Shown here: in pieces, positions 26,488-35,580 of the stretch
How positions within the stretch are numbered: the first letter of the stretch is position 1
Layout: every line of letters begins with the position of its first letter
Assembly: GCF_032397745.1 (NCBI RefSeq)
Contig: NZ_CP135921.1
Location: 1,860,001-1,924,000 of the forward strand
DNA: 64,000 bases
Direction: 5' to 3'
Source of the DNA: Bradyrhizobium prioriisuperbiae
GTDB taxonomy: Bacteria > Pseudomonadota > Alphaproteobacteria > Rhizobiales > Xanthobacteraceae
The notes under the pieces: generated by a model
Database searches by the model: none
Told to the model about the DNA's origin: nothing
Seen by the model: the letters and a program-made list of their open reading frames with translations, nothing else
Position numbers and translations under genes: made by a program

Positions 26488-27558
26488 ATGGACACCGAAC
26501 ATCACGCCCCCCTCCGATATACCGTAGCCATCCTTTCGCGCGGAGACGCCGCCGCACGTCGGGATGCGACCCCGCAAAACAGTCGCTTCGTCCGCGTCTT
26601 CGAAGCACTTGCCGCCATCGGCATCGACGCGCGCCCGGCGATCTATGACGAAAGCTTCGCCGACGCGGTCTGCGATCAGCTGCTCGCAGTCGACGGCGTG
26701 CTCGTCTGGGTCGACCCGATCCACCAGGGACGGACGCGCGAGGCCCTCGATCCCCTGCTTCGCGACATAGCCGCGCGAGGCCCATGGGTGAGCGCACATC
26801 CCGACGTCATCCTGAAGATCGGCGTCAAGGACGTGCTCTATCGCACGCGCCATTTGGGCTGGGGCGCCGATGTGCATCGTTACGACAGTGCCGCGGCCTT
26901 CCGCGCCGAATTCCCGTCACGCCTGCTGGCGGACAGCCCGCGCGTGCTGAAACAGAATCGCGGCAATGGAGGCCAGGGTGTCTGGAAGATCGAGGCCTTG
27001 TCGCACGCAGAAACCATGGTCCGGGTGCTCCATGCGCAACGCGGCAGCCGGCCCGAGGATATACCGTTCGACGTCCTCGTCGCCCGCTGCGAACCATATT
27101 TCGGCTGGGGCGGCTGCATCATCGATCAGGCGTTTCAACCCCGCCTGCCCGACGGGATGATCCGCTGCTACATGAGCGGGTCCCACGTCGCGGGGTTCGG
27201 GCATCAACTGATCAAAGCCCTGATCCCGCCGCCGCCGGAAGGCCCGGACTCGCCCGCGGCGCAACCGGGCCCGCGGATCATGCACGGCCCGGACGCCCGG
27301 CAGTTCCAAGCCCTTCGGAGGCTCATGGAGAATGAATGGACGCCGCAGATGATGGCGACACTGGGCCTCGATGAGCCGTCGCTACCGGTCATCTGGGACG
27401 CGGACTTCCTTTACGGAACACGGGATGCGGCCGGCGCGGACACGTACGTTCTGTGCGAAATCAATGCGAGCTCCTGCTTCGCGATCCCGGACGACGCCCC
27501 GGCGGCGATCGCACGAACGGTGAAGCGCCGCCTTCTGCAGATTCCGGCGGCGGGATGA
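26488..27558 (+). CDS. Cj0069-family protein (ATP-grasp-like)
   Basis: A 356-residue protein. RVLKQNRGNGGQGVWKIEAL is an ATP-grasp-like nucleotide-binding strand-loop, and VIWDADFLYGTRDA with CEINASSCFAIPDDA near the C-terminus resembles the metal and ATP site of that fold. The family is named after a Campylobacter protein of unknown function. The ORF is open from 26386, but the ATG at 26488 has GGAG seven bases upstream and begins the conserved domain. It stands alone. Confidence 0.7.
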   Translation: MDTEHHAPLRYTVAILSRGDAAARRDATPQNSRFVRVFEALAAIGIDARPAIYDESFADAVCDQLLAVDGVLVWVDPIHQGRTREALDPLLRDIAARGPWVSAHPDVILKIGVKDVLYRTRHLGWGADVHRYDSAAAFRAEFPSRLLADSPRVLKQNRGNGGQGVWKIEALSHAETMVRVLHAQRGSRPEDIPFDVLVARCEPYFGWGGCIIDQAFQPRLPDGMIRCYMSGSHVAGFGHQLIKALIPPPPEGPDSPAAQPGPRIMHGPDARQFQALRRLMENEWTPQMMATLGLDEPSLPVIWDADFLYGTRDAAGADTYVLCEINASSCFAIPDDAPAAIARTVKRRLLQIPAAG

Positions 27559-27606
27559 TTTTCACGCAAGGGGGACCTTGACGTCGCCGCAGGCGTGAGG
27601 CGGCCC

Positions 27607-27683
27607 GCGCGCAGCACGGCCGGACCAGGCGTTGCCCCCCAAGGGCAAAGATCATAGGTTCGCGCCATGCCGGGCGCGCGCCA
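27607..27683 (+). pseudogene. Possible degenerate tRNA-Arg-like relic
   Basis: These 77 bases align along their length with a tRNA-Arg(CCG) pattern: GGCGTTGCC as left anticodon stem, CCCCAAG in the loop position, GGGCAAAGATCATAGGTTCG and a terminal CGCGCCA. Nineteen of 25 bases match the element's att fragment from the anticodon loop into the T loop. The T stem cannot pair and the loop lacks U33, so it is not a working tRNA. Chance similarity in GC-rich DNA is a real alternative. Confidence 0.25.
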
Positions 27684-27729
27684 TTCCATTAACGTGCAGC
27701 CGCCGCTCGCCAACATCGTTTGAGGTGAT

Positions 27730-28260
27730 ATGGCCGACCCGCGCGACTTTCACATTCCGCAATCGTCCTACAGCAAGGAAGACCTGCTCAAATCCAGCGA
27801 GGGCGGCTATTTCGGCCCCGGCAATGCCCAGCTGCCCGCACCGCCCATGCTGATGATGGACCGCATCGTCGAGATCAGCGTGGACGGCGGCGACTTCGGC
27901 AAGGGCCATGTGGTTGGCGAGCTGGATATCAGGCCAGACCTCTGGTTTTTCGATTGCCTCTTTCTCGGCGACCCGGTGATGCCGGGATGCCTCGGCCTGG
28001 ACGCCATGTGGCAGATCATCGGCTATTGGCTGGGATGGTCGGGCTCATCCGGCAAGGGACGCGCCATCGGCGTCGGCGAGGTCACGTTCCGCGGCGGCAT
28101 CACCCCGGATGTCAAACTGGTGCGCTATGAGATCAGCATGCGCCAGGTCAGGCGCGGCAAACTCGCACTTGGCATTGCCAACGGCCGCGTCTTTGCCGAC
28201 GGCACCTGCGTCTATACCGCCAGGGATATGCGCGTCGGACTGATCGTGGCCACGGGCTAG
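27730..28260 (+). CDS. FabA-like 3-hydroxydecanoyl-ACP dehydratase homologue lacking the catalytic histidine
   Basis: A 176-residue protein aligned along its whole length with FabA: YSKEDLLKSSEGGYFGPG, LPAPPMLMMDRIVEIS, and DPVMPGCLGLDAMWQ with the active-site aspartate (D91). FabA dehydrates and isomerises C10 acyl-ACP to start unsaturated fatty acids. Where FabA has the catalytic His in a Cys-His-Phe motif, this protein has Cys-Leu-Phe (codons TGC CTC TTT; L77). The remaining fold looks intact. No fabB follows; its TAG stop forms the first CTAG of a repeat element. It may be a dead copy or a non-enzymatic paralogue. Confidence 0.85.
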   Translation: MADPRDFHIPQSSYSKEDLLKSSEGGYFGPGNAQLPAPPMLMMDRIVEISVDGGDFGKGHVVGELDIRPDLWFFDCLFLGDPVMPGCLGLDAMWQIIGYWLGWSGSSGKGRAIGVGEVTFRGGITPDVKLVRYEISMRQVRRGKLALGIANGRVFADGTCVYTARDMRVGLIVATG

Positions 28261-28420
28261 TGTCCCGAATTCGAAGTTCGCATCATTTACCGCACCCCTG
28301 AACGAACTTCGAATTCGAAAAGGACACTAGCAACTTTATGATTCTAGTGTGCTTTATGAACGCGAAGCTCCTGAAAGAGCTAGCCGCATAATCACAGGAA
28401 CTTCGCGTTCAGCACACTAG
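28257..28420. repeat. Twin-hairpin CTAG element, copy A
   Basis: Hairpin 1 (28257-28330) runs from CTAGTGTCC to GGACACTAG with an inner stem CGAATTCGAAGTTCG and its complement plus a 4-base bulge. Linker CAACTTTATGATT. Hairpin 2 (28344-28420) runs from CTAGTGTGC to GCACACTAG with a GAACGCGAAG/CTTCGCGTTC stem. The terminal CTAG is duplicated by the IS that follows. Confidence 0.85.
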
Positions 28421-29259
28421 GGTCCAGACTCATTAGATCCACCATACAAGAGCGGCGGCGAGGCAGACAGATGCCAAGTAGTTGCGGGCCAGCTTATCGT
28501 ATCGGGTTGCGATGCGCCTGAAGTCCTTCAGTCTGCTGAAAGCGCTCTCGATACGCCAGCGCAGCTTGTAGAGGCGCTTGTTGAAGCTGAAAGGTTGCTT
28601 CCTGTTGCGGCGGTTTGGGATAACCGGCTTGGTCCCGCGCGCGTGCAATTCCTCGCGCAATTCGGCGCTGTCGTAAGCCTTGTCGCCGAGCATGCACTCC
28701 GGCGGCATCACCCTGTGGATCAGTCGTTCCGCGACCGGGCAGTCATGCGCTTCACCTCCGGTCAGCAGAATGGCGATCAGGCGCCCCTTAGCATCTGCGA
28801 GTGCGTGGATCTTCGTGTTGCGCCCTCCGCGCGAGCGGCCAATAGCCTGATTGTGCTCCCCCTTTTTCCGCCCGCTGCCGAGCGATGTGCTTTGACATGG
28901 GTTGAGTCGATCATTTGCGTGTCCGTGGCGCGGCCCCGGCCGGCAAGCTCTCGGAACAGATTTTCCCAGACCCCACGTCGTGCCCAGCGCACAAAGCGAT
29001 TGTAAATCGTCGTCGGAGGACCATATTCGGGCGGGCAATCGCACCAGCGGCAGCCGCTTCTCAGCACATGAATGATGCCGCTGATGACCCGACGATCATC
29101 CGCGCGCTCTACGCCGCGGACATCCGTCGGAAGGTGAGGTTCAATCCGTCCCCACTGTTCGTCGCTCAACCAAAATAGATTCTTGCGCACGATCCCAAAC
29201 CCTTCCAAAAGCGAATCAGGATCGTATTGTCTCTGCTGAGAAATTAATGAGTTCTAACC
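28421..29259 (-). mobile_element. IS5-family insertion sequence (IS427/IS1031-like)
   Basis: An 839-bp element bounded by imperfect inverted repeats: GGTCCAGACTCATTA on the left and GGTTAGAACTCATTA (read inward from the right end). CTAG flanks both sides (28417-28420 and 29260-29263) as a 4-bp target duplication. The target was the terminal CTAG of twin-hairpin copy A. It appears complete. Confidence 0.88.
28433..29208 (-). CDS. IS5-family transposase, two overlapping frames
   Basis: The first frame starts at 29208 (MEGFGIVRKNLFWLSDEQWG) and runs to 28777, giving the N-terminal domain and the first catalytic Asp (MIDSTHVKAH). The second frame (read to 28433) supplies GRNTKIHALADAKGR, the second Asp (LGDKAYDS) and the Glu region (RWRIESAFSRLKDFRR). 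They join at an A5-G5 run on the coding strand near 28860, a typical slip site for programmed frameshifting in this IS group. Product: DDE transposase of about 257 residues. Confidence 0.85.
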
Positions 29260-29376
29260 CTAGTACCCCCTTTTCTTGGAACGTGAGTCGCGATTCAAGG
29301 TCAGGATGATTCTGCTAGCAAGAGAAGCCCCTTCTTCCGCAGAGGATCGCGTATCACTCAGCTCTGATTCCGGGTA

Positions 29377-29544
29377 CTAGTGTCCCGAATCCGAAGTTCG
29401 CATCACCCAACCGCATCTTCGGAGCGAACTTCGGATTCGATAGGGACACTAGCAAATATATGATTCTAGTGTGGTCTTTGGTTCAGAAGTTCGCTCGAAG
29501 GACTCGCGGCAACGGTGGAGCGAACTTCTGAACCACCACACTAG
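29377..29544. repeat. Twin-hairpin CTAG element, copy B
   Basis: Hairpin 1 (29377-29452) runs CTAGTGTCC to GGACACTAG with stem CGAATCCGAAGTTCG; linker CAAATATATGATT (13 bases, as in copy A); hairpin 2 (29466-29544) runs CTAGTGTGG to CCACACTAG with stem GGTTCAGAAGTTCGCTC. Compared with copy A one stem base pair has changed on both sides (T-A to C-G), so pairing is conserved while sequence drifts. The 113 bp between the IS and this copy shows no gene. Confidence 0.85.
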
Positions 29545-29554
29545 GGCGTGGGCT

Positions 29555-29665
29555 TATTTGTATTGATGCGCGTCTGACGAACGCCAGATAGTTTGGCCGC
29601 GAGTTTATCGTATCCAGCCGCGACGCGCCTGCACCGCTTAACTTGTTGAAGAATCGCTCGACCAC
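29555..29665 (-). pseudogene. IS5-family transposase C-terminal relic
   Basis: The frame from 29665 reads VERFFNKLSGAGASRLDTIN then YLAFVRRASIQI, the C-terminal helix of IS5-group transposases (compare the VERFFNKLK...YLAFV pattern). Upstream catalytic parts are missing. It differs from the complete IS at 28421, so it derives from another element. Confidence 0.65.
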
Positions 29666-29679
29666 AAAGGCAAGTGCTT

Positions 29680-30147
29680 ATGGAAAAACTCAGCTTTCAA
29701 AATCCGCTATTTAATATCTACGCGCTCGCTGCCTGCATCATGATTCTCAAAGCCGTGATGATGTCATGGCTGACCGTTGTTCGAATGATGCAGGTTAACG
29801 GTGGGTTTCGCTCCCCGGAGGACATCAAGAAGACGATCCTCAATCCAAACCCGAGCGCTGAACAACTCGCACCAAATGAACATGTGGATCGCGTACGGCG
29901 AATTCAGCTGAACGATCTTGAAAATCTGCCGTTCTTCCTGATCGCTGGATTTCTCTTCATCTTGACCGAGCCATCAACAACGCTCGCCCGATGGTTGCTG
30001 TACGGCTATGTCGTCTCGCGGCTATTACATTTCGCTGCCTATTTCACAGCAAGAACTCACGATACACGCGCAATGCTCTGGACCGTGGGCTCTTTGATCT
30101 TGATCTTTATGAGTTGCTGGACGCTCCTTGTTGCCTTGCGTTCATGA
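29680..30147 (+). CDS. MAPEG-family membrane protein
   Basis: A 155-residue protein with four transmembrane segments and the MAPEG signature: NEHVDRVRRIQLNDLENLPFF after the first helix, then FTARTHDTRAMLWTVGS. MAPEG proteins are membrane glutathione transferases or peroxidases related to prostaglandin E synthase. ATG at 29680 preferred over the GTG at 29674 because AAAGG is better placed. It starts 15 bp after an IS relic, so its native promoter may have been lost or replaced. Confidence 0.88.
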   Translation: MEKLSFQNPLFNIYALAACIMILKAVMMSWLTVVRMMQVNGGFRSPEDIKKTILNPNPSAEQLAPNEHVDRVRRIQLNDLENLPFFLIAGFLFILTEPSTTLARWLLYGYVVSRLLHFAAYFTARTHDTRAMLWTVGSLILIFMSCWTLLVALRS

Positions 30148-30222
30148 CGGCCGCAGCTTTCGGGCACGGCGGACTCCGGCAAGCTGTCAGTCCCGCAGAT
30201 TTATGAGTTCACGGCCTGCAGG

Positions 30223-30669
30223 TCACAGGACCAGACGAACCGGCCGGGACTTCACCGCCTTGCCCGATCGCCGCAGAACCGCGGCGCCAGCGGCGCGCAG
30301 CATGCGGCGAAAGGTCGGGCATTCCATGTGGCTCGGCGCAGGGCAAGCGGCGGCATGGCGCAGACCGTCGCGCATCGCGATGAGACGGCGAATGGTGTGG
30401 TCCAGTTCATCCGCCTTGGCCGACAGCCGGGCGCGGTCAATCTGGGGACGACCATCCGTGGCAAACATCAGCGCGATCTCCTCCAGCGAAAATCCCGCCG
30501 TGCGCCCCAGCGCAATCAGCGACAGCCGCTCCAGAACGCCTGAAACGAACAGCCGCCGCAGGCCGCGCCGGCCGACCGACACGATCAATCCCTTCTCCTC
30601 ATAGAAACGCAGTGTCGAGGCCGGCACGCCCGAGCGCGCCGCGACCTCGGCGATGTCGAGAATTTTCAG
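30223..30669 (-). CDS. MerR-family transcriptional regulator
   Basis: About 148 residues: an N-terminal MerR HTH (KILDIAEVAARSGVPASTLR, FYEEKGLI), a dimerisation helix near 75-105, and a C-terminal tail with two cysteines seven residues apart (ACPAPSHMEC). It lacks the four-cysteine iron-sulphur motif of SoxR. No ATG begins the domain; the CTG at 30669 is the best-placed initiator, preceded by AAAAAGG, but a start further upstream is possible. Divergent from the DUF2938 gene with a MerR-type promoter between them. Confidence 0.8.
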   Translation of the reverse strand: MKILDIAEVAARSGVPASTLRFYEEKGLIVSVGRRGLRRLFVSGVLERLSLIALGRTAGFSLEEIALMFATDGRPQIDRARLSAKADELDHTIRRLIAMRDGLRHAAACPAPSHMECPTFRRMLRAAGAAVLRRSGKAVKSRPVRLVL

Positions 30670-30685
30670 GCCGCCTTTTTCATGG

Positions 30686-30716
30686 TTGACCTCAAGTTTA
30701 CTTGAACTTGTAGTCT
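30686..30716 (+). promoter_or_regulatory. MerR-type promoter with 19-bp spacer and palindromic operator
   Basis: TTGACC (30686-30691) and TAGTCT (30711-30716) are separated by 19 bp. The spacer contains TCAAGT-TT-ACTTGA (30692-30705), a perfect inverted repeat resembling the core of SoxR boxes. Over-long spacers with a central dyad are the hallmark of MerR-activated promoters. It points toward the DUF2938 gene. Confidence 0.75.
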
Positions 30717-30759
30717 GCCGGTATTCGCTGCGCGGCTCAAGCAAATCCGGAGGTTCGCG

Positions 30760-31254
30760 ATGAAGACCATCCTCATCCATGCCGTCATCATCGGCATCGG
30801 AGCCACGGCCGTGATGGATATCTGGACGCTGACCCAACAACGCGTATTCGGCGTGCCCGTGCTGGACTATGCCATGGTCGGCCGCTGGATCGGCCATCTC
30901 CGGCGCGGCCACGTCCGTCACGACAGCATCGCCACTGCCGCGCCGATTGCCGGCGAAGGGCTCATCGGCTGGACAGCGCACTACGCGATCGGCATCGCCT
31001 TCGCCGGCCTCTTGCTCGGGATATGGGGCGTGAGCTGGGCGCGGACTCCGTCACTCGTGCCCGCGCTGATCGTCGGCCTCGGCACCGTCGCCGCGCCGTT
31101 TCTCATCTTGCAACCGGCCCTCGGCGCGGATTTCGCCGCGTCGCGAACGCCTCGCCCGAATCTCGCGCGGCTCAGGAGCCTCATCACCCACGTCGTTTTC
31201 GGGATCGGCCTGTTTGTCGCGGCGGAGGCATGGTCGCGGCTGAACGGACACTGA
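30760..31254 (+). CDS. DUF2938 membrane protein
   Basis: A 164-residue protein with four hydrophobic segments. [20 protein letters not shown] and the [10 protein letters not shown] segment match the DUF2938 family (function unknown). GGAGG lies 8 bases upstream of the ATG. It sits directly behind the MerR-type promoter, so it is the likely target of the divergent MerR regulator, perhaps in response to a redox-active or electrophilic compound. Confidence 0.85.
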   Translation: MKTILIHAVIIGIGATAVMDIWTLTQQRVFGVPVLDYAMVGRWIGHLRRGHVRHDSIATAAPIAGEGLIGWTAHYAIGIAFAGLLLGIWGVSWARTPSLVPALIVGLGTVAAPFLILQPALGADFAASRTPRPNLARLRSLITHVVFGIGLFVAAEAWSRLNGH

Positions 31255-31275
31255 GCGCCCGCGCTGCGCGCCGCC

Positions 31276-33331
<2,056 letters not shown>

Positions 33332-33449
33332 GCATAAGGCCCCGGCGTCGCGAATTCAACTGGCCGTCACCGGTCGAGGCGAAATATTGCCGACATCTCA
33401 ATGACATAAATGTTCATGATTTTATTCCGAATGGTTCACCTCGGGCCCC

Positions 33450-34106
33450 ATGCCGTACTCTCTCGTCATTTTTGATCTCGACGGCACGCTCGCCGACAGC
33501 TTTCCCTGGTTCCTCACCGTGGTGAACGGGGTGGCGCGGGACTACGAGTTTCGCCCAATCCGGGACGAAGACATCGAACCGCTGCGCCGGGCGCGTTCGC
33601 GCGATATCCTGCGCCACCTCGAGGTGCCCCGGTGGAAATTGCCAGCGATCGCGCGCCACTTGCGCGCGCTCAAGCGCGAGCAGATCGACACAATCTCCCT
33701 GTTCCCCGGCGTGCCGGCGATGCTTCGCACGCTGCGTGATGCCCGACTGACGCTGGCACTCGTCAGTTCGGACAGCGAGGACAATGCGCGGCGCCAGCTT
33801 GGCGCGCATGCCGCATGCTTCTCATCCTTCGCCTGCGGCGCGTCGCTGTTCGGCAAGGCGGCGAAGTTCAAAACCATCATGCGCCGCACCGGTGTCGCCA
33901 CCGCCCAGGCGATCGCGATCGGCGATGAAGTGCGTGACATCGAGGCGGCCCGTGCCGCCGGCATCAGCTGCGGTGCGGTGACCTGGGGTTATGCGGCATC
34001 GGAAACGCTGGTCGCGATGAAACCGGACCTGCTGTTCGAGAAGGTGGACGATATCGCGGCGCAGCTAACGTCGCGGATCACAACAGGTCCAGCAGTCGGG
34101 GGTTGA
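33450..34106 (+). CDS. HAD-superfamily hydrolase (phosphoglycolate-phosphatase-like)
   Basis: A 218-residue HAD phosphatase. Motif I is FDLDGTLADS with nucleophile D9 and acid/base D11; motif II LVSSDSEDN; the motif III lysine is in GKAAKF; motif IV GDEVRDIEAA. A helical cap lies at residues 18-85. It would dephosphorylate a small phosphometabolite. Upstream, 120 bp separates it from the divergent ygiQ gene. Confidence 0.9.
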   Translation: MPYSLVIFDLDGTLADSFPWFLTVVNGVARDYEFRPIRDEDIEPLRRARSRDILRHLEVPRWKLPAIARHLRALKREQIDTISLFPGVPAMLRTLRDARLTLALVSSDSEDNARRQLGAHAACFSSFACGASLFGKAAKFKTIMRRTGVATAQAIAIGDEVRDIEAARAAGISCGAVTWGYAASETLVAMKPDLLFEKVDDIAAQLTSRITTGPAVGG

Positions 34107-34143
34107 TTGCTCATCTGCACGCTTTGCGCGCGCTGAGAGGCCG

Positions 34144-34161
34144 TTGTGATCTGGATCACAA
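34144..34161. promoter_or_regulatory. CRP/FNR-superfamily palindrome
   Basis: TTGTGATC-TG-GATCACAA is a perfect 8+8 palindrome close to the CRP consensus half-site TGTGA. It lies 38 bp after the HAD gene and 275 bp before the toxin-like gene, in a 329-base gap with no gene. It would bind a CRP/FNR-family regulator; which gene it serves is uncertain because of the distance. Confidence 0.6.
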
Positions 34162-34435
34162 TTCCTGAACATTCTTGTCTGGTAGCCAAGTCGCGTCGCT
34201 CCGATGGATTTTATCCTGGCACGGAGACGAAGGCCGGCTTGTCGCGGAGCCGGTCAAGCCTGGGACACTGACGTCGTATCAGCGCGAAGACACGACATGC
34301 CGATCAGTCACAACTCGCACGCTTTCACGAGTCTGACGCTCTTCAGGGCGGGACGGCGCACGCCCCGGCCTTGGCCATCATCCGCGTTTTGAGTTTTCAA
34401 ATCGCACAAACAACCTCATTTCACTGGAGACGCAA

Positions 34436-35479
34436 ATGTCCAATCAGATCGATTTTCCCACCAAACCCTTTTACATCATGTCCAAGATCGGACGCTCGAA
34501 CTGGGTGCTCACGATCACCCCGCAAGGCGCCGTGGTGCTGCAGGCGCTCACCTCAACCGCGGATCAGATCTGGACCGCAACGCCGGATCCCCGCGGCGGC
34601 GCTTTCCTTCGCCATGTCAGCACCGGCCTGGTGCTCGCCTGCGGCGTCATCAAGATCTTCGGCATGCAGTATCCCGGCGGGCCGTTGAAGGCGGTGAACA
34701 TCAGCTCCGCCGATGCCACGCAGCTCTGGCGCGCCGAGGACCTGGGCGACAACTGGGCCGGAATCAACACGTTCCTGAACTGGGAAGCCAAGATCAATGT
34801 CTACGGCTCCAATGTGCATGGAACGATCGGCGTGTTTCACTGGGATGGCGGCGCCGACAACGAGGAGTGGCGGCTGGTCACCGAGCTCGGCGAGGTCACC
34901 GTCGATTCCGTCGACTATGACATGACCAAGGCGGTCGCTGACCTCGGGATGCCGCCATCGCATTGTGCGGTGACCACCGTCGACAACACCCTGGGCGGCA
35001 AGGACATCACCAGCACCTATTCGCTGGCGCGCACGGTCACCACCCAGCGCTCGATCACGAACTCCCAGTCCGACACCATCGGGCACAAATACACCCAGAC
35101 CTTCAGCATCAAGGGCGGCATCGAGAAGGTGGTCGAAGTCTCGGCATCGGCTTCGTTCGAGGAATCCGACAGCAAGACGATCTCACTGACCGACCAGAAG
35201 ATCAACACGGACACCGTGACCGACACGATCACGACCCAAGTCAGCGTCCCCGCAGGCAAGAAGTACGCGTACCATGTGGTGGTGTATTACGGTAAGGTCA
35301 GCGTGCCTTATACCGCCCACATGACATTCCAGTCGTCGACGCCCGGGGCGAAGCCCGTGAAGCTTACGACGCAAGGCATCTTCACCGGCGTCAACAAGAC
35401 CAACAATGAAATTGTTGTCCGCGACATCACCTCCGCGCAGCCAGACAAACAGAAGCTTGTCGAGAGCGTGCCGGCGTAA
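34436..35479 (+). CDS. Beta-trefoil plus ETX/MTX2 (aerolysin-like) pore-forming protein
   Basis: A 347-residue protein without a signal peptide. Residues 1-155 have ricin-type beta-trefoil character with three similar blocks (NWVLTI, TQLWRAEDLG, NEEWRLV). From about 190 the Ser/Thr-rich amphipathic strands YSLARTVTTQRSITNSQSDT, YTQTFSIKGGIEKVVEVSAS and the VSVPAGKKYAYHVVVYYGKV end are typical of ETX/MTX2 beta-pore toxins. Lectin-like plus pore former suggests a secreted or lysis-released toxin. GGAG upstream of the ATG; a terminator follows. Confidence 0.8.
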   Translation: MSNQIDFPTKPFYIMSKIGRSNWVLTITPQGAVVLQALTSTADQIWTATPDPRGGAFLRHVSTGLVLACGVIKIFGMQYPGGPLKAVNISSADATQLWRAEDLGDNWAGINTFLNWEAKINVYGSNVHGTIGVFHWDGGADNEEWRLVTELGEVTVDSVDYDMTKAVADLGMPPSHCAVTTVDNTLGGKDITSTYSLARTVTTQRSITNSQSDTIGHKYTQTFSIKGGIEKVVEVSASASFEESDSKTISLTDQKINTDTVTDTITTQVSVPAGKKYAYHVVVYYGKVSVPYTAHMTFQSSTPGAKPVKLTTQGIFTGVNKTNNEIVVRDITSAQPDKQKLVESVPA

Positions 35480-35513
35480 GCCGTCTGCGTCACTGATGCA
35501 CCAGCAAAAAGCG

Positions 35514-35543
35514 AGAGCCGCCGGACCAATATCCGGCGGCTCT
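35514..35543. terminator. Bidirectional intrinsic terminator
   Basis: AGAGCCGCCGGA, six loop bases, and the exact complement TCCGGCGGCTCT form a 12-bp stem. For the leftward PanE-like gene the stem is followed by CGCTTTTTG, a proper U tract; for the rightward toxin gene it lies 35 bp after the stop without a U tract. It separates the two convergent genes. Confidence 0.85.
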
Positions 35544-35580
35544 GAATATAGCGGCGTTCGACGCGTGTCGGGTGTGAGTG

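Noticed and set aside
27607-27683. Functional tRNA gene
   Set aside because: T stem unpaired, no U33, acceptor arms only poorly matched; reported only as a possible relic.
24225-29544. CRISPR array from the repeated hairpins
   Set aside because: Repeats are palindromic, few, unevenly spaced and separated by genes; there are no spacers of uniform length and no cas genes.
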